From Terrabacter sp. Root85 (GTDB lineage Bacteria > Actinomycetota > Actinomycetes > Actinomycetales > Dermatophilaceae): a DNA stretch of 64,000 bases. The position numbers and the translations under genes were made by a program. The stretch is from contig NZ_LMIW01000008.1 in assembly GCF_001429185.1 (NCBI RefSeq), forward strand, positions 1,009,169-1,073,168, read 5' to 3'. Positions 47,687 through 58,700 of the stretch are shown here, piece after piece. The notes below the pieces were generated by a model. That model saw only the letters and a program-made list of their open reading frames with translations, did no database searches and was not told where the DNA came from. Each line of letters begins with the position of its first letter. Positions within the stretch are counted from its first letter, which is position 1.

Positions 47687-49246
47687 GTGACCTCCGGTGC
47701 ACTCGATCCTCGCGAGCGTCAAACGCTCGGTGCGCTGCGCTATGCCGTCAACGAAGAGGCAGCGAGCTACCTCGCCATCATGCGGCTCTTCACCTCAGGC
47801 ATGAGCGGCTTCCTCTCGGATCAATCGGCTGCCGACATCGCAGAGCGCCTCGCCGCAGACGGCATCGAACTCGACCAGGACACCGTCGAGCAGCGCCTCT
47901 CGTACCTCGTCGAGCACGGCAACCTGGCGCGCAGCCCACGAGAGACCGAAGCCCGGAGCATTCGGGAATACCTCACCAACCGAGCGCGCTATCAACTCAC
48001 ACAGCGAGGCGAACTCGTCCACCGCCAGGTCGAGGAGCTTCTGCAGCACTCGGAGTCAGCGCGCGAGGTGTCCAGCGAAGTCCTCCCCGTCATCCTCACC
48101 GGCATCGAAGACTTCGTGAACAACGCGCGACGCGGATTCGACGACACCGACCCGCGTGAGCTCGCCGGACGGATCACCACGCTGTTTGCCCAGTTCGAGG
48201 TACTGGTCAACTCCACGCGGCAGTTCTACTCCTATCTCACCCAAGTGCTCACCCGATTCGACCTCGGTCGGGACGAGTTCGAACTGTTCAAAACCGCGCT
48301 CCTGGACTACCTCTCTCGGTTCATCGACGAGATCTCCCGGCACATGCCCCAAGTGGGCGACCGGCTCCAAGAACTCCGTCCGAACCTCGCGGAACTCTGC
48401 GAGCGTGCCAACACGGGAGAGCGGCTCGTCGGCATCGACGGCACCGCAGCACGTCGGGCTACCGGCCTCGAACCGGGCGACTGGGAAAGCCTCCACGCGT
48501 GGTTCGTTGGTTCGCCCGGCCGACGTTCCGATGCCGACAACGTCCGGGCACTTGCCACCGACGCAATGCGATCCCTCCTCGTGAACCTCAGGCGGATCGC
48601 CGCCGGAGCAGACCGTCAGCAGAGCCGATACGGCGATCTCACCCGACTAGCCGCATGGTTCGACACCAGCTCGGACGAGGACGCCCATGCACTGTGGGCA
48701 GCAGTCTTCGGTCTCTATCCCACGCGCCACCTTGCCTTCAAGGCCGAGTCGGACGACGAACCAATTCCAGCCACCCAGAGCTGGTGGACCGCTCCGGCCG
48801 CCGAAGTGCCCGTCGGACTTCGGATCCACGGCGACCGCACCGCGCGCGGACGGGCAGGAGCACGCGTCGACTTCACCGCGGCCAAGAACGCCCGGCTCGC
48901 GGAGCGCGCCAGGCAACAGCGGCGCCGCGAGGCAGCCTTGCGCGAACTCGCCACCCATGCAGGCACCCTGCGAGAAGCCCGCGTCAGCGATGACGCACGC
49001 GAGGTCTTCCTCGACCTCTACTCCACGGCACTCACGGGCTACGGGCGCCCCCTCGCGGCAGGTGCGACTGCCGAAACGACAACGCCCATCGGCCCACATC
49101 GGCTGACACTCGCCGTCGAGCGTGCCCCGGGGTCGACTGTCGCCATCGCCAGCCCCGCGGGGAAACTCGTTCTCCGCGACATCGAAATCAGGGTCAGTAT
49201 CGCCGCCGAGTCCGATGGTCAAAGGCAGATGGGATCCGGCGCATGA
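47687..49246 (+). CDS. jetA: Wadjet type II subunit JetA (DUF2397/TIGR02677 family)
   Basis: A 519-residue protein of the TIGR02677 type. The N-terminal region (ALRYAVNEEAASYLAIMRLF) and the following winged-helix-like segments with LSYLVEHGNLARSPRE correspond to the kleisin-like JetA of type II Wadjet. In the complex it would link the SMC-like JetC heads. The C-terminal third is rich in Arg and Ala and probably helical. It is the first of four genes, each overlapping the next by 4 nt. The family call rests on recalled family features and operon composition. Confidence 0.85.
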   Translation: MTSGALDPRERQTLGALRYAVNEEAASYLAIMRLFTSGMSGFLSDQSAADIAERLAADGIELDQDTVEQRLSYLVEHGNLARSPRETEARSIREYLTNRARYQLTQRGELVHRQVEELLQHSESAREVSSEVLPVILTGIEDFVNNARRGFDDTDPRELAGRITTLFAQFEVLVNSTRQFYSYLTQVLTRFDLGRDEFELFKTALLDYLSRFIDEISRHMPQVGDRLQELRPNLAELCERANTGERLVGIDGTAARRATGLEPGDWESLHAWFVGSPGRRSDADNVRALATDAMRSLLVNLRRIAAGADRQQSRYGDLTRLAAWFDTSSDEDAHALWAAVFGLYPTRHLAFKAESDDEPIPATQSWWTAPAAEVPVGLRIHGDRTARGRAGARVDFTAAKNARLAERARQQRRREAALRELATHAGTLREARVSDDAREVFLDLYSTALTGYGRPLAAGATAETTTPIGPHRLTLAVERAPGSTVAIASPAGKLVLRDIEIRVSIAAESDGQRQMGSGA

Positions 49247-50454
49247 GTGTCGTTCCCGAGCGCCCTGCGCCCGCGCCCGACTTGTACGCCGAAGCCGACG
49301 TACGACGAGCTGCCCGCGCGCTCCTGCAGACACCACTCCTGCACAGCGAGCAGCACCACGACGATCTTGCTCTCGTTCGCCGTCACCGAGACGAGCTGAC
49401 CAAACTGTTCGCCGACGGTCTCGGCTACCGACTCGTCGTCGAACCGGCGCTCGCCCGTCTCTATAAGACCGGCATCGGCCGGGACGGACGCCGAGGCCTT
49501 CGCCGACGCAACGGAAACCACTTCACACCCCGCGCCTACGCCATGGTGGCGCTCGTCCTGGCAGCACTCACCCGGTCACGACAGCAAATCATGATCGACG
49601 AACTTGTCGCGGGCGTCCGGTCCGCGGCAGTCGACGCCGGAGTAGATGTTGACCTCGACGCACTGTCGGAGCGACGCGTACTTCACGCCGCGCTGATCGC
49701 GCTGATCCATATCGGCGTGGTGAGCGAGCGCGACGGCGACCTGGAGCACTGGGCCGAGCGACGCACCGACTCATTGCTCGACGTTCACCGCGACCGACTG
49801 GCCGTCCTCGTCGCAGCGCCCCTAAGCCGATGCGCGACACCCGAAGAAGTCTTCGAGGACGCGTCGCTCCCGTCCTCGGCCGGGGGCTCCCGCGTCCCGA
49901 TCCGCCGACGCCTCGTCGAGCACCCCATCCTGTCCGTCGACGGCCTCACCGACGAACAACGTGGCTGGTGGCGCCGGAACAGGCACCGCGAGGTCGAGTG
50001 GTTCAGCAGTACTCTAGGTCTCGACCTGGAGCTGCGCGCAGAAGGTGCAATCGCCATCGACCCGAGCGGAGAGCTGACCGACCGCGCATTTCCTGGCACT
50101 GGATCCGCAGCCCACTTCGCACTCCTGCTCCTCGCCGAGTTGGTCGAAGAGGTGCGCTCCGACAACCAGACTGACCCAACTTCAGGCCCGTGGGCACGCC
50201 TGGCAACCTCAACCGCGCGAACGGCCGGCGACAAAGTGTTCCAGGCATGGAAACGCGGACTCCGCAAGGAACATCGCGAGAACCCAGACGCCGTCTTCGA
50301 CGAAGCGATCGAGATCCTTGCCGACGTAGGACTCGTCCAACGAGACGCAGACGGGCTTCGCGTCCACGCCGCCGCAGCCCGCTACGCACCCAAAGCGCAG
50401 CTCATCGAGGCACAGCAGGCTGCCCCGACCCTTTTCGACGAGGACCACTCATGA
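49243..50454 (+). CDS. jetB: Wadjet type II subunit JetB (DUF2398/TIGR02678 family)
   Basis: A 403-residue protein of the TIGR02678 type, expected to act as the KITE-like (MukE-like) winged-helix partner of JetA. Characteristic features are the N-terminal AARALLQTPLLHSEQH segment, RNGNHFTPRAYAMVALVLAA, and a later HPILSVDGLTDEQRGWW segment. No catalytic motif is seen, as expected for a structural subunit. Coupled by ATGA overlaps to jetA and jetC. Confidence 0.85.
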   Translation: MSVVPERPAPAPDLYAEADVRRAARALLQTPLLHSEQHHDDLALVRRHRDELTKLFADGLGYRLVVEPALARLYKTGIGRDGRRGLRRRNGNHFTPRAYAMVALVLAALTRSRQQIMIDELVAGVRSAAVDAGVDVDLDALSERRVLHAALIALIHIGVVSERDGDLEHWAERRTDSLLDVHRDRLAVLVAAPLSRCATPEEVFEDASLPSSAGGSRVPIRRRLVEHPILSVDGLTDEQRGWWRRNRHREVEWFSSTLGLDLELRAEGAIAIDPSGELTDRAFPGTGSAAHFALLLLAELVEEVRSDNQTDPTSGPWARLATSTARTAGDKVFQAWKRGLRKEHRENPDAVFDEAIEILADVGLVQRDADGLRVHAAAARYAPKAQLIEAQQAAPTLFDEDHS

Positions 50455-53400
50455 CCACAACCTTCGTCCGTTCCGCGGTACGGGAGACAGCCGACACCGA
50501 CAGGCGGTTTCGGCTCAGCCGCGCCGGCATCCTCAACGTCTGGCAGTACGACGACCAGGTCTTCGACTTCGCCGACGGCCGCTTGCTGCTCAGAGGAGCC
50601 AACGGCGCCGGAAAGTCCAAGACACTCGAGATGCTGCTTCCGTTCGCCCTCGACGGCGACAAGGCCAGAATCACAGCCTCCGCCAAGCACCACACCAGCC
50701 TCCTCTGGCTCATGACGGACGGCTTCGAGGGCAACGCACGGGTCGGCTACATCTGGGTGGAGTTCCTCCGCACCGACGACGCCGGACAGCCGGAGGCATT
50801 CACCTGCGGCATCGGAATCCGAGCATCGGAATCCCAACGGACCGCCACTGCCTGGCACTTCGCCACCCACCGCCGCGTCGGACACGACCTTGCCCTCGAA
50901 GACGCGGGCGGACCGCTTTCGCGAGGTCGTCTGGAGGACGCAATCGGAGCTGACGGCCAAGTCTTCGAGAAGGCCGCCGCGTTTAAGGAACACGTCGGTC
51001 GCACGCTCTTCGGGCTCGACCCGAGCCAGTACGACGAGGTGCTCCGGCTTCTCTACTGGCTCCGACAGCCTCAGGTCGGGGAAGACATCGACCCCGGCAA
51101 GCTGGCCCAGTACCTCTCCCAGGCCCTCCCACAGATCGACGAACTGGCCATCCGCAAGGCAGGGGACACCTTCGACGAACTGGTTGCCTTCGGCGAGCAG
51201 ATCGAACGTCGCGCCTCGGCAGCGGAAGCTCTCTCCGTCCTCGCTGACGCATACGCCGACTACGCCCGAGCAGCCGTTGCGCAACGCGCCGCCAAGCTCG
51301 CAGAGATCCTCACGACCGAGCGGAACCTGCGGCGGCAACTGAGCAAGGCAGAAGCGACGCTCCAACGCGTCACAACCGAACGCAAGGAAGCCGAGGACTC
51401 GCTCAAGCAATCAACCGCCGATGCTGAGGCTGCCGGAACGCGGCTGCGTGCTCTGCAGGAGAGTCCAGAAGCACGGGATCAGCGCAGATTGAGCGACTTG
51501 GCCGAACGCGCCGAACGGGAGGCTGCCGAGTCGAAGCGAGCAGGCGAACGGGTCCAACGACGCCGCGAGGAGCACGGGCGCAAGGCCGAGGCACTTGCCA
51601 TTGCCGCCCAACAGTTGCGCGAGATGACCCGGGCCTTTACCGACGAACTGGCCGACACAGTTCGCCGACATCAGGAGTCTGTGCCCGATTCAGTCATGGT
51701 CTCGCCCGTGTCGTTGGTGGCCATCGACCTCACCAACCATGCCGACGTCGCAGCCCTCGGTTCCGGGTTAGACGATGCACGCTTGACGATCACGAAGGCC
51801 GACGGTTCGGTCGGAGTTCGGGCCGCGGCAGTCACAGCGGTAGTTGAGGCAACGGCACGATACAAGGACGCCCGGCGCATTGAGGAAGAGGCGCAGCGGC
51901 GGGCCGACGAGGCCGAGTCCCGCTGGGAGGACGCCCGACAGCGACGCTCGGCTTCGGAGGGTGCGGCGATCCAAAGCGAGATCGACTTTCGCGCATCACT
52001 GACCAACTGGGCGGGACTTCCCGAAGCAGTGCACGTGGACCTGCCGACGGAGTTCGACGCAGAGACGCTCGACGCCTTCCCCGAACTCGTTCGAACCGCC
52101 GTGTCCGGCCCGCTGGCCACTCTTCGCGCTGAGCTTCAGAGCGAGTCCACGAAGCGCGACAACGCGGACGTGCAGGTCCGAGCCTTGGAGCAGAAGCGAA
52201 GCGAAGTCGAGGCCGAACGCGATCCTGCGCCGCCGCAACCATCGCTCCGTCGAACTCCGCGGCCAGACGGCCACTCCTTGTGGCAGGTCATCGACTTCAC
52301 GACCGGACTCGACGAGCCCGTTCGCGCCGCCATTGAAGCGGCACTCCAGTCCGCGGGCCTCCTCGACGCCTGGCTCCGACCTGGCGGCCGACTTCTCGAC
52401 CCCGGACTGCACGACACATTGCTCGTAGGTCACACGCCGGCAAGCGGACCGACGTTGTCCGATGTGCTCCACGTAGACCTGCCGGCCGGCTCCGATGTCT
52501 CGGTCGAGGATGTGCGTGCTGTGCTCGACGCAGTCCACCTCGGTGACGACCCTGACGCAGAGGCTGCCATCGGCGCCGACGGTACGTGGCGCCTCGGGCC
52601 GGCACACGGACGAGCCGCAAAGGAGGCGCCGCAGTACATCGGAGCAACGGCTCGGGCACACGAGCGAGCACGCCGCCTCGCCGAGATCGACCAAGAACTC
52701 CAACGCCAACGAGACACCCGAGACATCGCGAAGGAGTCTGCCGAACGGGCGGGAGGCACGATCGCGGCGCTCGACTCCTGGGTGCTCGGCCGCCCCACCG
52801 ACAGCGGGCTGCGCGAAGCATGGACTCGCCTAACGGAACAGATCGAAGCGGAGCTGCGCGAGGAGTTGGCCAATCGCGACGCTCAGCGCGAGGCCCACGG
52901 GCGGCGTGACGAGACAGCCCAAGCACACTCCTCACTCACTCGACTTGCCCAAGAGCACGACCTTCCCGTGGACAGTTCCTCACTGGCAGCTCTCAAAGAA
53001 CGGCTGGATCACCTCCGCGCCGATCTGGACGCTCTGGGGAAGCTAATACCGCACCTGCGCCGCAACCTCGACCGATGGTCATCAGATGCGGTGTCCGTCG
53101 ATGAGGCGCTCCGCGAGTTGGAATCCGAGAAGGAAGAGCACGCCGCGGCCGTCGATCGCGCTGGCCAAACCCAGGCCGAGCTCGACGCCCTCCGTGAGGC
53201 GGTTGGTGCCTCGGTGCAGGAGTTGGAGCGCAAGATCGCTCTCGCAAGGGAGTCGAAGGCATCTCACGAGGCAGCCAAGAAGACGGCCGACACGCGAGTA
53301 CGCGAGCTAGCGGAAGCGTTGGGCGAAGCACGTAGCGGTTTGACGACCGCACAGGAGCGCCTCGCATCCCACGCCCCGGCAAGAGCCGAAGCACTCGCAT

Positions 53401-54515
53401 GGTTTGCGCAACTTGCCCAAGCACCAGGACTCCTTGCCGCCGCCGAGGTGGCTTCGGCTGAACCATTCCTCCAGGCAGAGAACATCGTTGGCGACGCACC
53501 CATCCCAGACTCCATCACGCAAATAGTTCGCGAACTCGCCGACCCATCGACTGGGGACATCACACGGGCTACCGACCGTGTGTGGGCCGCTCACCGCGAC
53601 GCTGAGAGCGGCCCTGCGGCCGACCACCAGCTCGCGATGGCACGATACGGCGACCTCCTTGCCGTCACGGGACGAGACGACGCGGGTGAGGCCCCCGTGG
53701 TGGTAATCGCAGCCAGAGTTACCGCCGCGGTCGAGCACGACCGGACACTCTTGACCGAACGCGAGAAGAAGCAGTTCGAGCAACACATCCTCGGCGAACT
53801 CGGAGACGCTCTGCGAGCCTGCAGGCGCGACGCAGACGAACTGGTCACCGCCATGAACGACCTCCTCGGTGAGGTGCGCACCTCTCAAGGCATCCGACTC
53901 CGTCTGAAGTGGGACCTCCGCGACGACATACCCGCTGAAGCGCGCGCGGCCGTCGATCTGCTTGCGCAGCCAGTCGGCGCCCTCGTTCCGGAAGAGCGAG
54001 CTTCGCTGCGCGATGCCCTGCACGGACTGATCGAGACTTCGCGAACGTTGAATCCCGAACTCTCCTACAGCGAGCATCTCGGGTCGGCGCTGGACTATCG
54101 GACCTGGTCGGAGTTCTCGATCCGGTACACGAGGCCGGAGAAGTCGGGCACTTGGGAACGCCTCCACCGGCGTTCAGCCCTCTCCCAGGGCGAGCAGAAG
54201 GTGCTCTGCTACCTGCCGCTATTTGCCGCCGCTGCAGCCCACTTCACGTCCCTTGCCGGTGCAGCTCCACACGCTCCTCGCCTTGTACTTCTCGACGATG
54301 CGTTCCCGAAGATTGACGTCAGGACCCACCCACTCCTCTTCGGCTTGCTCGTCCAGCTCGACCTCGACTTCGTCATCACCAGCGAACGGCTATGGGGATG
54401 CCACGACACTGTTCCGTCTCTCGCCATCTATGAAGCGTTGCGTAACCCCACTCAGCGCGGCATTGCGCAGTACGAATCCCGTTGGGACGGCCGAACCCTC
54501 CATTCGATCGGATGA
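50451..54515 (+). CDS. jetC: Wadjet type II SMC-like ATPase JetC (TIGR02680 family)
   Basis: A 1354-residue SMC/MukB-like ATPase. Walker A is GANGAGKS at residues 49-56. Long coiled coils rich in Arg, Glu and Ala run from about 270 to 570 and 820 to 1060. Between them lies a hinge-like or insert domain (about 570-800). The ABC signature LSQGEQ is at 1244-1249 and Walker B is LVLLDDAF, with Asp 1282 and Asp 1283. All motor motifs are intact. In characterised Wadjet systems this motor extrudes plasmid DNA loops and positions JetD to cut small circles. The family assignment to TIGR02680 is from overall layout and context. Confidence 0.9.
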   Translation: MTTTFVRSAVRETADTDRRFRLSRAGILNVWQYDDQVFDFADGRLLLRGANGAGKSKTLEMLLPFALDGDKARITASAKHHTSLLWLMTDGFEGNARVGYIWVEFLRTDDAGQPEAFTCGIGIRASESQRTATAWHFATHRRVGHDLALEDAGGPLSRGRLEDAIGADGQVFEKAAAFKEHVGRTLFGLDPSQYDEVLRLLYWLRQPQVGEDIDPGKLAQYLSQALPQIDELAIRKAGDTFDELVAFGEQIERRASAAEALSVLADAYADYARAAVAQRAAKLAEILTTERNLRRQLSKAEATLQRVTTERKEAEDSLKQSTADAEAAGTRLRALQESPEARDQRRLSDLAERAEREAAESKRAGERVQRRREEHGRKAEALAIAAQQLREMTRAFTDELADTVRRHQESVPDSVMVSPVSLVAIDLTNHADVAALGSGLDDARLTITKADGSVGVRAAAVTAVVEATARYKDARRIEEEAQRRADEAESRWEDARQRRSASEGAAIQSEIDFRASLTNWAGLPEAVHVDLPTEFDAETLDAFPELVRTAVSGPLATLRAELQSESTKRDNADVQVRALEQKRSEVEAERDPAPPQPSLRRTPRPDGHSLWQVIDFTTGLDEPVRAAIEAALQSAGLLDAWLRPGGRLLDPGLHDTLLVGHTPASGPTLSDVLHVDLPAGSDVSVEDVRAVLDAVHLGDDPDAEAAIGADGTWRLGPAHGRAAKEAPQYIGATARAHERARRLAEIDQELQRQRDTRDIAKESAERAGGTIAALDSWVLGRPTDSGLREAWTRLTEQIEAELREELANRDAQREAHGRRDETAQAHSSLTRLAQEHDLPVDSSSLAALKERLDHLRADLDALGKLIPHLRRNLDRWSSDAVSVDEALRELESEKEEHAAAVDRAGQTQAELDALREAVGASVQELERKIALARESKASHEAAKKTADTRVRELAEALGEARSGLTTAQERLASHAPARAEALAWFAQLAQAPGLLAAAEVASAEPFLQAENIVGDAPIPDSITQIVRELADPSTGDITRATDRVWAAHRDAESGPAADHQLAMARYGDLLAVTGRDDAGEAPVVVIAARVTAAVEHDRTLLTEREKKQFEQHILGELGDALRACRRDADELVTAMNDLLGEVRTSQGIRLRLKWDLRDDIPAEARAAVDLLAQPVGALVPEERASLRDALHGLIETSRTLNPELSYSEHLGSALDYRTWSEFSIRYTRPEKSGTWERLHRRSALSQGEQKVLCYLPLFAAAAAHFTSLAGAAPHAPRLVLLDDAFPKIDVRTHPLLFGLLVQLDLDFVITSERLWGCHDTVPSLAIYEALRNPTQRGIAQYESRWDGRTLHSIG

Positions 54516-55726
54516 CCGGCGTTCCGACGTGGATCACCGACCCAGCTCTCGCCGACGCTTGGTCGAAGATCCGAGAACGATTTGAGAAGGCAGGACTCGT
54601 AGCAGTCGGGCGCGTCGAGATTGAGACCGCCACCCGAGACAAGCGTCATGCGCTCGGTGCACTCCTGGGACGTTCAGTCACGCGAAGCGCCATGCGAGTG
54701 GATCTCGCCGACCTGGATCAGCGGCTGCGCGACCGCTCTGGAATGGGCGGGTTGCTGGAGGTCCTGACCGCCATCCACGGCGAAGCTCCCAAGGATCGAC
54801 CTGCCGCCAGGGCGACAAGGAATGCTGCACGTCAGAGGCCCTTGGACAGAGCGGCCGAGTTGGTCGACGCTCCCTGGGCCGATACCTGGATCGAAGGTCT
54901 GCGGCGCACCGGCCTTCTGACGGCCAGAGAGGACGCGCTCCGCATCGTCGAGGATGCGGCCAAAGTCCTCAACGAGCTCGTCGCTCCTTCGGTTCGCCCG
55001 CAGTCCCGCGTCGAGCTCGCTGCCCGGTTGTTGGGCAACGCCCACGCATTGGATGCCGATCGCGTGCTGCACCGCGTTGTCATTCGCGGATTGGCCGCCG
55101 CTGCCGGCGTGGGTGTGCCTGAAGCAACCCCGGGTGTCGTCGGCCTGTGGTCGAGGTTCGGGATCGAGCCAGATCTTCTCTCGCGCACATGCCTGGTCCT
55201 TGGGCTTGGCGCGCCGGGCGTAGCCGGGGAAAGACTGGGGCTCGCGGCTGAGTCGGGGGACCCGGTCCACATCACCGAGTGGGACCTGCGTCGATTGGGC
55301 GCCTTCGATGTCGGGGACCGCTACGTGCTGGTCTGCGAGAACCCGCGGGTTCTAGAAGCGATCGCCGAGACCGGCGACTTGGGTCACGTTGTTGTCTGTA
55401 CGTCCGGTGAGCCCAATCTGGTCGTTACGGAGATCCTGGGACGCCTCCACGAGGGAGGCGAGCACCTGCGCTACCACGGCGACTTCGACTGGCCCGGAAT
55501 CGGGATCGCCAATCGCGTCAGAGAGAACTTCGGCGCGGAACCATGGCTCATGGCGGCTGACGACTATGTTGCTGCCGTGCGCCGGGAGAACCTTCCGCTC
55601 GGACCGCACGTCATCGAGCCGACGTGGGACGCCGAACTCGGAGCGGCGATGCGTCTCCACGGTCGGGCAGTCCACGAGGAGTCGATGCTCGCTCAGATAC
55701 TTGGGCACCTCGCCACGTCGACCTGA
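54512..55726 (+). CDS. jetD: Wadjet type II nuclease JetD (DUF2399/TIGR02679 family)
   Basis: A 404-residue protein with a helical N-terminal part and a C-terminal Toprim-like nuclease domain. The metal-binding Glu lies in VLVCENP (Glu 276), and the DxD pair is DFDWPG (Asp 324 and Asp 326). SGEPN lies between them. This is the topoisomerase VI A/Toprim-type endonuclease of Wadjet that cleaves small circular DNA. All three acidic residues are present, so it should be active. It overlaps jetC by 4 nt and its stop codon touches a 15-bp direct repeat. Confidence 0.88.
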   Translation: MTGVPTWITDPALADAWSKIRERFEKAGLVAVGRVEIETATRDKRHALGALLGRSVTRSAMRVDLADLDQRLRDRSGMGGLLEVLTAIHGEAPKDRPAARATRNAARQRPLDRAAELVDAPWADTWIEGLRRTGLLTAREDALRIVEDAAKVLNELVAPSVRPQSRVELAARLLGNAHALDADRVLHRVVIRGLAAAAGVGVPEATPGVVGLWSRFGIEPDLLSRTCLVLGLGAPGVAGERLGLAAESGDPVHITEWDLRRLGAFDVGDRYVLVCENPRVLEAIAETGDLGHVVVCTSGEPNLVVTEILGRLHEGGEHLRYHGDFDWPGIGIANRVRENFGAEPWLMAADDYVAAVRRENLPLGPHVIEPTWDAELGAAMRLHGRAVHEESMLAQILGHLATST

Positions 55727-55739
55727 TCGGTCATCGAAA
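55725..55739. repeat. 15-bp direct repeat, copy 1 (after jetD)
   Basis: GATCGGTCATCGAAA begins at the last two bases of the jetD stop codon and recurs exactly at 59390-59404. Similarity continues imperfectly for about 18 more bases (GTCACCGAAGTGATCGAACG here, GGTCATCGGAAACGAACGG there). The pair flanks the NACHT gene. Confidence 0.7.
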
Positions 55740-55794
55740 CGTCACCGAAGTGATCGAACGCCATCACCCGCACCCGTGTTCGGAGAACTGAGAC

Positions 55795-58700
55795 TTGAGT
55801 AGAGCAGGGCAAGCCGACGCCGTAGGAGGTGTCTTCCGTGTGGTTGCGGCGGCCTATCTCGCCGTACATGCCCTCCGTGAACAGCCAGTCGCGGGACTCG
55901 ACCTTCCGAGCGACGTGCACGCCGCTCGTCTGGACTTCGAGACCGATGACCCGACCGACGACCTCGTAGCCACGATGTCCGACGGCAGTCGTTGCTTCAT
56001 TTCGGCGAAACGCGCCGTCGGAAACGACCGACACCTCAAGTCGACCGTTGAGGGCTGGGTCGCTCAGATGAGCACGGTTCGCGGTGGGGATGTTCTGGTG
56101 ATCGCTGCCGAGGAGCTGAAAGGTCCTGTCAAGGACCTTCCAGAAGCACTGCGTCGACGCCGGGACGGTCGAGAGCTGGCAGTCCGGCACCAGAAGGCGA
56201 TCACGGCCGTCACCAAGAGCGTGCCCGTCGGCCTCCGCGACGACATGCTCAATCGAACCCGAGTGCTGCACATCCCCATGGCTACCGGGACGAGCCAAAC
56301 CCGCGCGCTCATGGAGTCGTTGGCGAGCTACCTGGTCGAGGACGGGAAGGGCACCGCCGTCGTCAGCCTGCTCGCCGACGCCTTCCATCGTCAGTCGGGC
56401 GAAGCATCGGGCAGCACCGTCGAGGACTGGGTCCAGACGGTCCAAGGCTCGCGACCACTCATCGCTGACGGTTCAGGCCCGACCGGGATGCGCATAGCCG
56501 CGAGTCTTGCGGCGCTCGACGAGTACAAGCGAGTCCTCATCAGTCGTCGCGGCAGGATCGACTTGACGCTGCTTGCCGAGGATCTACCTCCGGTGACCGT
56601 TGACGACCTCATCGACGGCCTCCGGGTCGAGACCGCCGAGAACCAGCGCGGAGATGGCGACAGCTTCCTCCGCGTCATCCGTCGATGGCGACGCATGCTG
56701 CTGGTTGGCCAACCCGGCACCGGCAAATCGGTCGCCCTGCGCGAGCTGGCTGCACAATGCGCCAGCGACCCGCACGCGCCGCTTCCCATCGTCGTGCACC
56801 TTCCTAGCCTGCTACAGCCGAGCCCTAGCGACCTGTCCGCTGATCTCCTGATCAGCTCGGCCGCTGAGCGGGTCGCGAACCCGGAATTACGGTCTCCACT
56901 GATGCGGGCGATGCGCCAAGAGCTGGACTCAGGCACTGCCATTCTGCTGTGCGACGGTCTTGACGAGTGTGGCCCCAAGGCGGCCTGGATAGCCCAACAA
57001 ATCAAGGATGTTCTCGACGGCTTCGCCCCACGAGTCGGGATTGTCGTCGCCACCAGGGCCAATGCTGTTGCCGCGGCCACGCGAATAGGGCTGCCTCGCG
57101 TCCACTTGAATCCGCCCCAGGATCTGAGCACCACAGTGCAGAGCGTCCTGAGGACGTGCTCCGAGACCCGGATCCAAGCTGGCGGACGTGAGAGCTGGCT
57201 CGCCATTCGGCGCAAGTGGATCGAGGACGCACGCAACCAGCACCCCGAGCTGTTTCGAGTGCCACTTCTCGCCGTGTTGCTGGCACTGATCTGCGCCGAC
57301 ACCGCCGAGGCAGAACTCCCCAAGGGTCGCGCGGTGTTGTTGCACAATGCCGTGGAGCAATCGGTGACGCGCTGGGAGGCCCAACGAGCCGTCGCGGGGG
57401 CGAGGCCCTGGGCGACGGACCTTACCGGCGGCATGCTCCTTGACGGGTACGTAGTCCTTGGACGCTTGCTGGACTCAGGTGCCGAGCCATCCAGAAACGA
57501 GGCGGTCGAGGCCCTGACGACCCTGCTGCAGGACCGGGATAGCTGGAACCTTGCGCCACGGCGAGCACGTGAGGTCGCCACAGATGTCCTTCGCTTCTGG
57601 GACGAGCACGTCGCCGTGTTCGTCGTGAACGCGTCGGATCGCATGAGCGCCCGCAGCAAGGTCTTCACCGAGATCGCAACCGCCATGTGGACCCTCACCG
57701 CAATCGATGATGAGATCGCCTCCTGGCTCGCGGATGTTCTGCCCTACACGGATTCCGACGGTGCGATCGGGTTGGCGGCCGGTCTCAACCAACGGGTCGT
57801 TGAGTGCATGCTCAGCGCTTCAGAGATGGGCGGGGCGGCCAGCATGCTGCTCGGTGAGTTGGTGGTCCGGGAGGTAATTGAGCTCGACGAGGACCAGACC
57901 ACTCGACTTCTCGAGAAGCTTCGACTGGCCGTGGAGCGGGCAGTGGCAGGGGACCCCGAGCCCGACCGGACGCCGCGTGAGCCCAGCCGCCTGTGGTCGA
58001 TGCTTCGAGGACGTCGCTATCAGACACAGCCCGTCTGGAACTACGTCGAGCTCGCATGCAGCCTGAAACTGTTGTCAGCAGCCGACCGAGCGACACGAGG
58101 GGAGATCCTCGCAACGGCGGAACTCGCTGCAGCGGACGCCGCGATCGCGAACGCACTCTGCGCACTGACCGACGCAAAGACAGATCGCGAGCCGCTGAAT
58201 GATCGAGCCATCGAACTGGTCAAGGGTGTGATGCAACAGCCGCTCCCCCCTGACGGCGAGCTGATCCGGCAGTCCCGGCGGCGATCGGCAATAGTTGGCG
58301 GTGCACCGCTTGCGCCCGGAGTCGCTCAGGTGGCGCTCGAGGGAGTCCCGCATCTCTCCGCACTCCCGGAGGGGTTCGGACGATGGGTCTTCGACGTCAG
58401 CATGAAAGCAAACCACGGCTACGGGGACAAGATCCGCGCCGCACTACAAGCCAAGGGCGTCAGTACCAACGAATGGTGGTCCGAGCGAAGCACCTTCAGA
58501 AAACTTGGAGCGTGGCGAGATGACCATGACCGCTACGAACGGATGCTCCTGGAAGACATCGCATCGTTGGCGCCAAGCGACGAAACCGGGGCCAGCCCAC
58601 TCGCAAGGGACCGGTATTGGTCGCTGACCTCCGTCGGAGATCTGCTGGCGGCGACCAACTACGCCAGTGTGAGTGTGCAGGACTTCTCCCGCGCCTTCGT

